Source: Opitutaceae bacterium
GTDB lineage: Bacteria > Verrucomicrobiota > Verrucomicrobiia > Opitutales > Opitutaceae
Length of the DNA stretch: 64,000 nt
Assembly: GCA_030693515.1 (NCBI GenBank)
Contig: JAUYAK010000091.1
Coordinates: 57,309-121,308 of the forward strand
Reading direction: 5' to 3'
In this document: in pieces, positions 1 through 14,145 of the stretch
Layout: each line of letters opens with the position of its first letter
Position numbering within the stretch: position 1 is the stretch's first letter
Position numbers and translations under genes: made by a program
Notes under the pieces: model-generated
The model's database searches: none
What the model saw: only the letters and a program-made list of their open reading frames with translations
Told to the model about the DNA's origin: nothing

Positions 1-5
1 CGGGT

Positions 6-554
6 TCACGGCAGCCCCCTTTCCTCGAAATAGTCGGCGCAGCGCCGCATGCCCTTGGCGAGCTGCGCTTTCACGGTGTGCTCCGAGATCCCGAGTTCCG
101 CGGCGATCTCCTTGTGTGGGAGCGCATACATCAGGCGGAGGGTGAGCACCTGCCGGCAACGTTCCGGCAATCCGCGCACGGCTTCGGCCAGCATGGCCAG
201 TTCCTGCTGTTTGTTGAGTGATTCAGACGCATCGGGCCTGTCTTCTATGACGGACAACTCCGCCAGATCGGCTAAGCCGTCGATGGCGACGACCTTGCGG
301 CGGCGGAAAAAATCGAGCGCGGCGTTGCGGGCGGTGGTGAATAGAAACGCCTTCGCATAGCTCACCCGTCCGGCCTCGCGCGCCCGGATGAGCCGCGCGT
401 AGGACTCCTGCACGAGATCATCCACATCCGGCAGCGAAGGAAACACGTTGCGCAGATAGGAGCGCAGCGAGGATTCGTGCGGCTGCACTTCCTCGGCGAA
501 CCAACGGCCGGTTTCTGATTTCGGGGCGCTCAATGGGGTATCCTCAGCGCACAA
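6..554 (-). CDS. ECF-type RNA polymerase sigma factor
   Basis: A 182-residue sigma-70 family protein with only regions 2 and 4, the layout of extracytoplasmic-function sigma factors. Region 2 is visible at about residues 35-85 (DVDDLVQESYARL, then FLFTTARNAALDFFRRRK, the -10 recognition and melting segment). Region 4 is at about 120-175 (LPERCRQVLTLRLMYALPHKEIAAELGISEHTVKAQL, a helix-turn-helix for the -35 element). The spacing and the FLFTTARNAALDF wording resemble the FecI-like branch, whose members usually sit upstream of a FecR-type anti-sigma gene. That partner would lie off the left edge, so it cannot be checked here. It would direct RNA polymerase to a small regulon in response to an envelope signal (family knowledge). 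Confidence 0.93.
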   Translation of the reverse strand: MCAEDTPLSAPKSETGRWFAEEVQPHESSLRSYLRNVFPSLPDVDDLVQESYARLIRAREAGRVSYAKAFLFTTARNAALDFFRRRKVVAIDGLADLAELSVIEDRPDASESLNKQQELAMLAEAVRGLPERCRQVLTLRLMYALPHKEIAAELGISEHTVKAQLAKGMRRCADYFEERGLP

Positions 555-677
555 CTCGCCGCCGGGCGGCCGCGATGTCGAGCGGGTTTCACGGGTCGGA
601 AATTATTTCCGGCCAGCGTAGCCCACTCTTGCGGCCCGCCCGTCTTAGCCGGCGGGCGGGGCCGGGCGCGCTGCGTC

Positions 678-2066
678 TTACTCTGGCATCGGCCGGCCCT
701 TGGTCTCGGGGAGGAAGGGCAGCACGATCAGGCCGAGGAAGTAGATGCTGGCGAGCCAGCATGCGGCATCGCGGAAGGCGGTGAGCTGCGCATCGGCCTT
801 GGCCACGGCGTCGGCGGTCGCGGGCAGGGCGGCGAGGGCTTTTTCGCCCAGGGCCTTTTGCAGCGAGCCGAGCGTGATGGGGCCGGTCGCGGCGATGAAG
901 CGGCCGACGTTGTAGCAGAAGCTCACGCCGGTGCTGCGGAGACGCGTCGGGAAGAGTTCGGGCAGATAAATCGCGAAGCCCGCGAAGATGCCGAGCTGGC
1001 AGAAGCCCATGAGGCCCGTCATCCAGATGTCGGCCTTGGTCTGGAAATTCTTGTAGAAGAATATCGTGACTGCGAAGGCGGCGACGAAGCCGAAGGCGAA
1101 GATGATCTTGCGGCCGTAGATGGCGGCGAGTTTCGAAAACACGATCATGCCGAAGAACGCGCCGATGTTCTGAACGATCAGGTTGGCGGCGGTCCACCAC
1201 TGCTTGCCGGCGGTGATCTCGGCGGGCGAGAGGTTCTGCGCGCGCAGGGCCTTCTCGATCGCGGGGCCGATCAGCGCGCCGCTGAAGAAGCCGACGCCCC
1301 ACAGGCCGACGACGCCCGCGACGCACAGGAGCATGCCGAGGATGGCGGGCCGGCGCCACTGGGCCTCACCGAAGAGGCTGGCGTAGCTGCCCATCGCCTT
1401 GCCGCCGACTTCACGGCTGGCCGCCCGCGCCGCGATCCATTTCGCGGGCTCCTTCAGGCGCATCATGATGAAGATGCAGAGGAACGCGGGCGCGGCGCCG
1501 ATGAGGAAAAGATATTTCCACGAGACCATCGGGTCCATGCTGGAGAGCGCCATCGCAAAGCCACCGGCGGTCACATTGCCCACAGCCGAGAGCGCCTGCA
1601 GGAGGCCGAGGGCCTTGGGCCGCGCGTGGTCGGGCAGCGAATCCGCGACGAGCGCCACCGCGAGGCCGAACACGCCGCCGACGCCGAGGCCGGTGATCGC
1701 GCGGTAGATCATGAACTGCGTGATATCCTGCGCGAAGGCCGAGAGGCCCGTGCAGAGCGAATAGATGAGCACGGTGAGCGAGAGCGTCTTGGCGCGGCCG
1801 ATGCGGTCGCCGACCGAGCCGAAGATGAGGCCGCCCATCGCCCAACCCGCGACGAAGATGCTCTGCGCCCAGCCGCTGAGCTGCTTCAGCTCCAGCGCAT
1901 CGGTGCCCGGCGCGGCGAGCGCCTTGACGGCGTTGTCGCGGGCCAGAATGAAGAGCTGCTGATCCAGGCAGTCGAAGAGCCACGCCAACGAGGCGACGGT
2001 AAAGACGAACCAGTGATTGCTCGAGAGCGTGCGATACCAAGGCGGGACGGGGGATTCGGGGGGCAT
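678..2066 (-). CDS. MFS transporter
   Basis: A polytopic membrane protein of about 462 residues with the major facilitator layout of two six-helix halves. After TM2 there is the MFS loop motif GDRIGRAKTL, and the fourth to fifth helices carry a RAITGLGVGGVFG stretch typical of sugar or organic-acid/H+ symporters. The reading frame is open further upstream, but the start MPPESPVPPWYRTLSSNHW is preferred because the preceding 32 residues are polar and overlap the neighbouring dehydrogenase gene. It lies 55 bases downstream of the Gfo/Idh/MocA gene on the same strand, so the two are probably co-transcribed. That suggests uptake of a sugar or cyclitol that the dehydrogenase oxidises. The substrate cannot be read from sequence. 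Confidence 0.88.
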   Translation of the reverse strand: MPPESPVPPWYRTLSSNHWFVFTVASLAWLFDCLDQQLFILARDNAVKALAAPGTDALELKQLSGWAQSIFVAGWAMGGLIFGSVGDRIGRAKTLSLTVLIYSLCTGLSAFAQDITQFMIYRAITGLGVGGVFGLAVALVADSLPDHARPKALGLLQALSAVGNVTAGGFAMALSSMDPMVSWKYLFLIGAAPAFLCIFIMMRLKEPAKWIAARAASREVGGKAMGSYASLFGEAQWRRPAILGMLLCVAGVVGLWGVGFFSGALIGPAIEKALRAQNLSPAEITAGKQWWTAANLIVQNIGAFFGMIVFSKLAAIYGRKIIFAFGFVAAFAVTIFFYKNFQTKADIWMTGLMGFCQLGIFAGFAIYLPELFPTRLRSTGVSFCYNVGRFIAATGPITLGSLQKALGEKALAALPATADAVAKADAQLTAFRDAACWLASIYFLGLIVLPFLPETKGRPMPE

Positions 2067-2121
2067 AGGGTTAGAGCGAAAATGGGAAAGCGGCCGATGG
2101 GAAACGAAATCTCCGCGCGAT

Positions 2122-3180
2122 TCACTGTGGAGCGACCGGCCCGCCGCGCTCGGCGGAGGCATAGAGCGCGCGGATCAGCGCGACGGCCTTGCGCGCCTCG
2201 TGGCCGTCGATGGCGGGCGCGCGTCCCGCGCGCAGCGCATCGATCAGGTCCTGAATCTGGCGCTGGTGGCCGTGGTGCGTGATCGCGTTGGCTGCGCCGG
2301 CGCCGCCGCCCTGCGTGGGATCGGCCTGGGCGCGGCGGATCGCCTCGTCGCCGGGCTGGACGTCGCGGAATTCCCACTGGTCGAGGCGATCATCCTCGAG
2401 GCGCGCGGAGCCGTGCTCGCCGATGATTTCAAGGCGGCGGCCCCAGCCGGGCCAGCCCGCGGTGGTGGCCTCGATGGAGCCCTGGGCGCCGTTGGCAAAG
2501 CGCAGCGTGGCGCTCGCGGTGTCCTCGGCCTCGATGTGTTCGTAAACGCGGCGGGTCTTCCAGCAGAAGACCTCGGAGGGCATCCCCGCGAACCACTGGA
2601 GCAGATCGATAGCGTGGATGGCCTGGTTGATGAGCGCGCCGCCGCCGTCGAGGGCGAGCGTGCCTTTCCAACCGGTGTAATACGCGCGCGGGCGGTGCCA
2701 TTTCACGTAGGCGCTGGCGAGCACGAGGCGGCCGAAGCGCCCGGTGTCGAGCGCGGCCTTGAGCGCGCGGGCCCCGTCGCCGAAGCGCGCCTGGAAGATC
2801 GGCGCGATGCGCACGCCGGCGACATCGGCGGCGCGGAGCAGCTCGTCGGTCCGCTCGGTGGTGATTTCGATGGGCTTCTCGACGACGAGGTGCTTGCCGG
2901 CGCGGATGGCGGCGAGCGCGGGCTCGAGGTGCGCGCCGCTGGGCGTGGTGATGCAGACGACGTGGATGTCCGGCCGCGCAACGAGGGCGGCGACGTCCGT
3001 GGTGGCAAAAGGCAGGCTGTGCTTCTCCGCGAAGGCGCGGGCGTTGTCGGCGTTGCGCGTGGCCACGCCGATCAGCTTGCCGCCCGTGGTGGCCGCGATG
3101 GCCTGCGCGTGAAAATCGGCAATCATCCCGACGCCGACGATACCGAAGCCGAGGGTGGAGGGAGCAGACGCAGAAGCCAT
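2122..3180 (-). CDS. Gfo/Idh/MocA family oxidoreductase
   Basis: A 352-residue NAD(P)-dependent dehydrogenase. The N-terminal Rossmann fold has the dinucleotide-binding GIVGVGMIADFHAQAI motif at about residues 12-27. The hallmark EKPIEIT segment, whose lysine belongs to the active site, follows at about residue 100. The C-terminal half is the alpha/beta substrate-binding domain, including YYTGWKGTLALDGGGALINQAIHAIDLLQWF, which matches the family's GGG...HxxD region. Typical reactions are oxidation of sugars, inositols or their phosphates. The family is too broad to name a substrate. It is the first gene of a probable two-gene unit with the MFS transporter that follows. Confidence 0.92.
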   Translation of the reverse strand: MASASAPSTLGFGIVGVGMIADFHAQAIAATTGGKLIGVATRNADNARAFAEKHSLPFATTDVAALVARPDIHVVCITTPSGAHLEPALAAIRAGKHLVVEKPIEITTERTDELLRAADVAGVRIAPIFQARFGDGARALKAALDTGRFGRLVLASAYVKWHRPRAYYTGWKGTLALDGGGALINQAIHAIDLLQWFAGMPSEVFCWKTRRVYEHIEAEDTASATLRFANGAQGSIEATTAGWPGWGRRLEIIGEHGSARLEDDRLDQWEFRDVQPGDEAIRRAQADPTQGGGAGAANAITHHGHQRQIQDLIDALRAGRAPAIDGHEARKAVALIRALYASAERGGPVAPQ

Positions 3181-3324
3181 GAAGGCCCGCAGTCGTAGCG
3201 GCCCGCGCGGCGGCGGCCATCCGAAATTTGGTCGGCCCGTGCTGTGGGAGCTTTGGCGGGCTCCACCCCGCGTCGGTCGAAGGGCGGTTGACGCCCATCA
3301 TCTTCACCGGCACGAGAGCGGGCC

Positions 3325-3876
3325 ATGTCGTCGCCGTTGCCACCCTGCCCACATCTGCCTGCGCCGCGCGCGGGGCTCGACTGGCGCGCGCTGCACGCGT
3401 TTCGCGCAGCGGATCGGAGCGGAGCGTTCTACCTCGCGTGCTTGGAATACGGGCACGCGCTCTGGCAGCGGGGCTTTGCAGCGCGTGCGCTCCTCTGCCT
3501 CGACCGCGCGCTGGGCGCGGATCTCCGCGGCGACGAAACGGAGTTGCGTGTGCAACCGTTGCCCTATGCGGCGATGGCGTGGCTCATCGCGCAGACGCCG
3601 CCGGGCGTCTTTATCGGCAACCCGCGCGTTCATTTCCAACACTACGCCGACCGCATGAATGAGCCGCGCCGCGACCAACGCCGCTGGCGGGCGTGGGCCT
3701 GTTGGGCACTGGCGCGCGCGGTGCGGCCGGACTTGGCCGGCGATCCGAAGCATCAGGTCGTCGAGCCCACGCTCGCCGCCATCGCCGCGGCGCTGCTCGC
3801 GCACGGGTTGCCCGGCGAGGCGGAGCTGTGGCGCGCGGAGTTGGCCCGGGCAGGGGAGTGGAAAAAATTGGCTTGA
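3325..3876 (+). CDS. hypothetical protein
   Basis: A 183-residue, probably soluble, alanine/arginine-rich protein with no family I can name. It has helical, TPR-like character (for example LACLEYGHALWQRGFAARALLCLDRALG and LAAIAAALLAHGLPGEAELWRAEL) and a conserved-looking middle segment around PPGVFIGNPRVHFQHYADRMNEPRRDQRRWRAWACWAL. Codon use matches real genes in the neighbourhood, and the frame is clearly better than its antisense shadows. It stands alone between the divergently read dehydrogenase and a GC-rich inverted repeat that may end its transcript. No signal peptide or membrane segment is visible. Function unknown. Confidence 0.72.
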   Translation: MSSPLPPCPHLPAPRAGLDWRALHAFRAADRSGAFYLACLEYGHALWQRGFAARALLCLDRALGADLRGDETELRVQPLPYAAMAWLIAQTPPGVFIGNPRVHFQHYADRMNEPRRDQRRWRAWACWALARAVRPDLAGDPKHQVVEPTLAAIAAALLAHGLPGEAELWRAELARAGEWKKLA

Positions 3877-3878
3877 AG

Positions 3879-3982
3879 GTGGGGCCGGCTCTCCGAGCCG
3901 GCCTGCGTATCGGGTTCCGTTTTCACGCCACCGTCCCGGATCGACGGCAAACCCAGGCCCGCTCGGAGAGCGGGCCCCACCC
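3879..3982. repeat. REP-like inverted repeat, possible terminator
   Basis: Two GC-rich arms of about 25 bases face each other: GTGGGGCCGGCTCTCCGAGC at the left, and the near-complementary GCTCGGAGAGCGGGCCCCAC at the right, with about 55 bases between them. Each arm is itself a near-palindrome. It lies between two convergent genes. A related half-element is at 21655-21680, so this looks like a dispersed genomic repeat rather than a one-off terminator. Confidence 0.65.
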
Positions 3983-3989
3983 GCGTGAT

Positions 3990-4682
3990 TCACGGCGGGC
4001 GGTCCCGGGTGGCGGAGGGCGGACTGCTTGGATGGCTCGTGCAGTAGCGATGCGAGTCGGGGACGGGGAGCGGTCGCTCGAGATCCACATCGTTGCGGCT
4101 GGCGTGGCGGCCCCACGCGAAGAGCTTTTCGAAAAACGGCAGCCAACGGCTGCCCTGGATTTGCGCGAGGAAGTAAACCTCATGCTCCTTTTCCTTGAGC
4201 CCCATCGCGTGGAGGATCGCATCGTGATCGCGGATGCCGAGCGTGTGGAAGCGCTGCATCATCACGAAATACTCGCACACGTTGCCGCTCTCGAGCTTGC
4301 CGGCGAAGAAGTAGGGCATGAACCAGCCGATCACGTGGCAGCTCGCGGAGATGACTTTGCCGATGAACCAATATTGCGCCTCGAAGCGCCGCGAGACCGG
4401 CACGCCGTGGCGGAGCATGATCGCCCGCACATGGCGGCGATGCTCCCACTCGTCGTCCTCGATTTGTTTCACGGCCGCCTTGGCCGCGGGATCGCGCAGC
4501 GAGGCGGCGTGGCCGATGTAGGCGAAGGCGGCCGCCCGCTCCGCGGAGTAGGCGCGCTGGAGCAGGCGGACGAGAGCCGGGTGGTTGAGTTTCACCTTGG
4601 CGCTATTTTCCCGGTCGGGCGCGCGGCCGCGAGCGGGAAGCGGCTGTGCGCGGAGGGTATTACGCCGCAGCTTGGCGCCCAA
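3990..4682 (-). CDS. ferritin-like diiron protein
   Basis: Up to 230 residues. The core from about residue 30 has four helices with regularly placed carboxylate and histidine ligands: AYSAERAAAFAYIGHA, then IEDDEWEHRRHVRAIM (ExxH), then CEYFVMMQRFHTLG, then LKEKEHEVYFL (ExxH). This pattern is that of ferritin-like/Coq7-type diiron proteins. The first 29 residues are basic and not part of the fold, so a GTG at 4595 (VKLNHPALVRLL) may be the true start. The last 30 residues are also low-complexity. The role could be oxygen-dependent hydroxylation or redox protection; the exact reaction is not determinable. Confidence 0.75.
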   Translation of the reverse strand: MGAKLRRNTLRAQPLPARGRAPDRENSAKVKLNHPALVRLLQRAYSAERAAAFAYIGHAASLRDPAAKAAVKQIEDDEWEHRRHVRAIMLRHGVPVSRRFEAQYWFIGKVISASCHVIGWFMPYFFAGKLESGNVCEYFVMMQRFHTLGIRDHDAILHAMGLKEKEHEVYFLAQIQGSRWLPFFEKLFAWGRHASRNDVDLERPLPVPDSHRYCTSHPSSPPSATRDRPP

Positions 4683-4716
4683 AAGAAAACGGCGCGACGC
4701 GGGATGGGCGGCAGGC

Positions 4717-5322
4717 CTACTTCTTCTTCGCCTCGGCCGCGCCGGGCTTCGGCGGGTTGATCATGATGTGCGCGCGGTGGGTGCCGGGGTCCATGATCCA
4801 CGGGCCGCCGGGGCTGAGCGGGGCGAGCGGGATGCCGGTCGTCTCGGGCGTGGCGTAGGGGATGTAAACGACGTAGCGCGTGTAGAGCTCGGTGACTTCA
4901 CCGGTGGCCTCGTTGACCTGGCCGGTCGTGACATTGAGCACGCTGCGATCGGGCATCTTGAGTTTGCCGGCCTTCACCTCTTCCTCGCGGATTTTTGTGA
5001 TCTCGGCGGCTTTCTTTCCCTGCGCCTGCAGCTCGCGGCCGCGCGCCATGAAGGGTTCGAGGTCGTGGTAATAGCAACTGACGTTGAATCCCTTTTGCTT
5101 CGGATCGTCGGCGAGGCAGATGAGCTTGTTGCTGCCCTTGCGCAGCGTGATGACGGCGCCGCTGGCATCGTAGCCGAGGACAGTGGCGGCGTCGCGCTCG
5201 GCCTTGGGCGCGGCGAGCACGGCGGTCTTGATTTGCCACTCGGCGGAAGGGATGTCGGCGGCGGAGACGGCGGAACTGAGCAGAACCGCGGGCAGGATGA
5301 GCAGAGCGAGGCGGGGATTCAT
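4717..5322 (-). CDS. secreted hypothetical protein
   Basis: About 201 residues beginning MNPRLALLILPAVLLSSAVSAAD, a standard signal peptide with a likely cut after SAVSA. I chose this start because the upstream in-frame residues are arginine/proline-rich and would bury the signal. The mature part has no cysteine pairs beyond ICLADD and VSCYY, a basic helical centre, and a C-terminal segment rich in proline and glycine ending in lysines. The phrase YTRYVVYIPYATPETTGIP followed by GTHRAHIMINPPK hints at a conserved beta-rich domain. No family recognised; periplasmic location inferred. Confidence 0.7.
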   Translation of the reverse strand: MNPRLALLILPAVLLSSAVSAADIPSAEWQIKTAVLAAPKAERDAATVLGYDASGAVITLRKGSNKLICLADDPKQKGFNVSCYYHDLEPFMARGRELQAQGKKAAEITKIREEEVKAGKLKMPDRSVLNVTTGQVNEATGEVTELYTRYVVYIPYATPETTGIPLAPLSPGGPWIMDPGTHRAHIMINPPKPGAAEAKKK

Positions 5323-5452
5323 AGTGGGGAGAGGTTGGATGGCCGGAGCGGGTGCGCCACGCCGGGAAGAAAACGCCGGAACACGCTCGCGGCACAAGGC
5401 CGAATCGGTCCGGGGCCTGAATTTCGGCCCGGCCGGAGGGGCGTGCGGGGGC

Positions 5453-5887
5453 CTAGAAATTCTCGCTGGCGATTTTCACGACGCCGATTTCGAGGAGCAG
5501 ATTGGCGAAGCGCCGCTGTTCGCCGGTCGCAATCATCAGCGTCGTGCGCGGCGAGGTGATTTTCTCGTAGAAAGCCCAGCGCTCCAGCTCGTGCCACGCG
5601 GTCGCGGGGCCGAGTTTCTGCCGGTAGGTGGCGAACAGCGGCGGCACATAGTCGGCGGGAGGCTGCATGACGGTCGCGGCTTGGATGGGCGTGGCGGTGA
5701 GCAGGGTATCGAGCACCGTGAGCGCATCGACCAGGCCGGGCATGAGGTTCAGATGCACGAGGCGGGCGTTGGGCCCGCGATTGCCGAGGATCGGGAAATT
5801 GCCGTCGGCGATCAGCACTTGGGCAAAATGCCCCGAGCCGGCCAGCGCGGCCAGGATATCGGGATGGGTGAGTTCGGTCTTGAGCAT
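5453..5887 (-). CDS. RbsD/FucU family mutarotase
   Basis: A 144-residue protein of the usual length for the RbsD/FucU fold. It opens with LKTELTHPDILAALAGSGHF, the family's start, in which the histidine of GSGH is catalytic, and continues with VLIADGNFPI, also family-typical. These enzymes interconvert pyranose/furanose forms or anomers of ribose or fucose in the cytoplasm before phosphorylation or isomerisation. No ribose or fucose transport genes adjoin it, so which sugar it acts on is open. The frame starts at the first ATG with no alternative. Confidence 0.9.
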   Translation of the reverse strand: MLKTELTHPDILAALAGSGHFAQVLIADGNFPILGNRGPNARLVHLNLMPGLVDALTVLDTLLTATPIQAATVMQPPADYVPPLFATYRQKLGPATAWHELERWAFYEKITSPRTTLMIATGEQRRFANLLLEIGVVKIASENF

Positions 5888-6039
5888 GGGAAGGCGGCCG
5901 GGCGGAGGTTGCAGCCCACCGCATCGCGCGAGTCACGCCTGAAAACCCCAAGGCCGCGCGCCTGTCGCAAATGAAGGCGTGGTCGTCTGCGGCGCACCAT
6001 CGTTGACGGGCGGCGGGCGGGGTGGCACACGAGGGACCG

Positions 6040-7701
6040 ATGAACGGAAACGTCCGCCGCTGCGCCGTGGTTGCGTTGTTCGTGGTTTTCACCGCGGCGC
6101 GACCGTTTGCGGCGCAGGTGGCTTTTGAGGACGGACTGCGCCGTCACCTCGACCCGCTGACAAAAGACGAACGGCCCGGTCTGGCCGTGCTGGTCGCCCG
6201 CGACGGGAAGATTGTTTTTCAAGGCGGCTTCGGTTTTGCGGATGTCGCGAAGAAGGCGCCCGTGACGCCAGAGACCAAATTTCGGATTGGCTCAGTCACG
6301 AAGCAATTTGCGGCCGCCGCCATCCTCCGCCTCGCGGCCGACGGCAAACTCGCGCTGACCGATCCGCTGGAAAAATTTTATCCCGGCTTTCCGCGCGGCG
6401 CCGCGATCACGTTGCATCAATTGCTCACCCACACCTCGGGCATCCGCAGCTACACGGGCAAGCCGGAGTTCATGGCGCGGGTTACGCAGCCCATCGCGCC
6501 GGATGATCTCATCGCGTGGTTTCGCGACGACCCGCCGGACTTCGCGCCGGGCGCAGGCTTTGCCTACAACAACTCCGGCTATTTCCTGCTCGGCGAAATC
6601 GTCGCCAAGGTCTCGGGCCAGCCGTTCGACGCGTTTTTGCGGGCGACGTTTTTCGATCCGCTGGGGATGAAGGACACAGGCATCTACCGCAACGCCACGC
6701 CCCCGCCCGGCATGGCGCTCGGCTACTCCATCGCCGATGGAAAAGTTACGCCCGCGCTCGATTGGGACATGTCGTGGGCCGGCGGCGCCGGGGCGCTGTA
6801 TTCCACCGTGGGGGATCTCTTCCGGTGGAACGAGGCGCTCTTCGGCGGCAAAGTCGTGCCGGCCGAGGCGCTCCAGCGGATGATCACGCCGGTGAAATTG
6901 CCGCCTGGGGTGGACGGCATGAACTACGGCTACGGACTGATCATCGCGTCGATCAGCCGCCTGCCCGCGATCAGCCATGGCGGCGGGCTCAATGGCTGGT
7001 CGAGCGATCTGACGCGGCTGCCTGATCAGAATTGCACGGTAATCGCGCTCGCCAACGCGCTGCCGCCCGTCGCGGGGCGCGCGCCGGCCGCCGTCGTCCG
7101 CATGATCGTGGGGCGATTTCTTGAGGGCGACATCGCGCTGCTCCCGCCGCAGGAGGCCGCGGCGGTGGACAAGAAAACCTACGCGGATTTCGCCGGGCGC
7201 TACGACTACAAGGGCGCGGTGATGACCGTGACGACCGACGGCGGGCGGCTGCACGCCCAGCTCACCGGCCAGCCTAGGCACGAGATCTTCCCGCGCGCGT
7301 CGGATGAGTTTTTTTGGGAAGTGGTCGAGGCCCAGGTCGTCTTCCTGCGGAACGAGCGCGGCGAGGTCGTCGCCGCGCAGCACACGCAGGGCGGAGCGAC
7401 ATTTCGCGCGCCGATTCTCCGCGAGGCTGAGGTAAAGCGGACCGTCGCGGAACTCGACGCCATCCTCGGCCAATACCGCTACGGCCCCAGTGCGGTGATG
7501 ACCGTGACGCGCGATGGCGACGCGGTCTTCGCGCAGCTGACCGGCCAGCCGCGATTATCCATCTACCCGAAATCCGCGACGGATTACGAGTGGCGCGTCG
7601 TCGCGGCCAAGGTGAGTTTCGCGAAGGACGCCGAGGGCAAAGTGACGAAGGCCATTCACACGCAAAACGGCCAGACGTTCGAGGCGCCGAAGATCAAATA
7701 G
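6040..7701 (+). CDS. serine hydrolase (beta-lactamase/PBP-like)
   Basis: About 553 residues from MNGNVRRCAVVALF, chosen because it gives a clean signal peptide and follows a GAGGGA sequence. The catalytic domain (about 35-370) has the class C/DD-peptidase triad: nucleophile S85 in SVTK, tyrosine Y176 in the YNN motif, and HGGG as the third box at about residue 310. The rest is two tandem copies of an 80-residue beta module, each with GxYxY...VMTVT.DG....QLTGQPR..I.P and ending HTQ(G/N)G.TF.AP, at about 375-465 and 475-553. Such modules often follow this domain in periplasmic esterases or peptidases. Substrate unknown. Confidence 0.9.
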   Translation: MNGNVRRCAVVALFVVFTAARPFAAQVAFEDGLRRHLDPLTKDERPGLAVLVARDGKIVFQGGFGFADVAKKAPVTPETKFRIGSVTKQFAAAAILRLAADGKLALTDPLEKFYPGFPRGAAITLHQLLTHTSGIRSYTGKPEFMARVTQPIAPDDLIAWFRDDPPDFAPGAGFAYNNSGYFLLGEIVAKVSGQPFDAFLRATFFDPLGMKDTGIYRNATPPPGMALGYSIADGKVTPALDWDMSWAGGAGALYSTVGDLFRWNEALFGGKVVPAEALQRMITPVKLPPGVDGMNYGYGLIIASISRLPAISHGGGLNGWSSDLTRLPDQNCTVIALANALPPVAGRAPAAVVRMIVGRFLEGDIALLPPQEAAAVDKKTYADFAGRYDYKGAVMTVTTDGGRLHAQLTGQPRHEIFPRASDEFFWEVVEAQVVFLRNERGEVVAAQHTQGGATFRAPILREAEVKRTVAELDAILGQYRYGPSAVMTVTRDGDAVFAQLTGQPRLSIYPKSATDYEWRVVAAKVSFAKDAEGKVTKAIHTQNGQTFEAPKIK

Positions 7702-7718
7702 GGTCTGGCGGCGCCAAC

Positions 7719-8671
7719 TCACCGCCCCGCTGCAGGCGCGGCGAAGATCGCGAGGCTGCTGCCGACGGCGCGGCCGTGCGGGGTATCGGAAGGCGTGTTC
7801 ACAAGGCGGGCTTCGCCCGTGAGCGGATCCGCCATGGCAAGCGTGGTCGAGCCGCCGCCGTCGAGGTTCAGGGCCTGCGCCACCTGGTGATCGTTGATCA
7901 ACCGCTCGGCGACTTCCGCCACGGTCAGGCCGCCTGACCCGGTGCCTTGATCGGCGGTGAACAGCACCAGGGTTTTCCCATCGGTCGTCACGCCGGCGGC
8001 GGTGCGCGCGCGCGGATGGCATACCACGAGTGCGCGTCCGAGTAAGTCTGGGTCGGCCGCAGCCCGCCGGGCCGGCCGGAGTAGGCGGGGATCGTCTTCG
8101 CGCCGTCGGTCACGATCTGGGCGCTGCCGGAGAACGCGTTCCAAAGCACCACGCGCGGCAAGGTGTGGCGGTTGTCCGCGTGGGCCGGATCGCGGCGCAC
8201 GAGCGTGAGGCGGTTGGCGGCGTCGAGGTTGAACGCCGGGGCATACGCCACGATCGCATAGCTCTGATCGACATACGCGGGCCCCACCGGCTGGGGCTCG
8301 AACGGTGAATAGGTTTTTCCCTGCGAGGCTGCGAGCCCGACGAGATCGACGTCGATCTCCTCGGTCGGAAACGGCACGAAGAAGTGGACGTTGATGGCGA
8401 GCTGGGCCTGCTCCTGACGGAGAAAATCGAGGGTCGTCTGCCGCACGGCGTCGCGGCGACCGCCCGGCGGACTGAGCTTGAACGCGAGGCCCGGAGCAGT
8501 GAGGTCAACCCGCACCACGTGCGTGCGGACCGCGTGCGGCGAGGTTTCGGAGCGCGCGATGAGGGTGAGGCCGCGGAACGGATGCGTGACGGTCTCGTCC
8601 GCTCCGGCCGCGAACGGTCCGAGCCCGGAGCCAGCCAGCATGAGGCCAAGGACGGTGCGCAGCGGGATCAT
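7719..8671 (-). pseudogene. phosphodiester glycosidase family protein, frameshifted
   Basis: The 5' part starts MIPLRTVLGLMLAGSGLG (signal peptide) and runs to SWYAIRAR. The continuation, TAAGVTTDGKTLVLFTADQGTG and LNLDGGGSTTLA, lies in another frame and ends at 7719. The C-terminal NLDGGGSTT motif and the ADG/GVTTDGKTLVL segment are characteristic of the exopolysaccharide/NAGPA-like phosphodiester glycosidase domain. The two frames meet at an alternating GC run at about 8004-8014. A two-base slip there explains the break, which is either a real mutation or a sequencing error. If restored, it would be a secreted protein of about 317 residues. Confidence 0.75.
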
Positions 8672-8800
8672 GGCCTGCACCGTAGAGGCGGCGCGCCGCG
8701 GGAGGCGAGCCGGCCCGCGGGGGGTGGGGCAAAACAACCCTCCGGGGCTCGCTGTGGTCTGCACTGGCCTCGGCTGGGCGGGCCTGCACGCTGCCGGAGC

Positions 8801-9886
<1,086 letters not shown>

Positions 9887-9975
9887 GTCTTTTTCATCAC
9901 CAGCGCTGGCATCTCGCGGAAGTTTGAGTTCAACTTGGCGCCGATCCCGTTCAATCCTCAGTCCCAATCGAAACT

Positions 9976-11489
<1,514 letters not shown>

Positions 11490-11578
11490 GCAGCGGCCAG
11501 GCAACTGCTGCTGGGTGAAATGCCCGTGGGTTGCCTCGCCGCTGGTGGTCGTGCGGCGAACCACACGCTCCCGCGAGC

Positions 11579-14141
<2,563 letters not shown>

Positions 14142-14145
<4 letters not shown>

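Noticed and set aside
858..2282. 474-codon plus-strand frame
   Set aside because: It is the antisense shadow of the MFS transporter and dehydrogenase genes: rich in Arg, Ala, Glu and Asp repeats, with no domain. Long antisense frames are common in GC-rich DNA.
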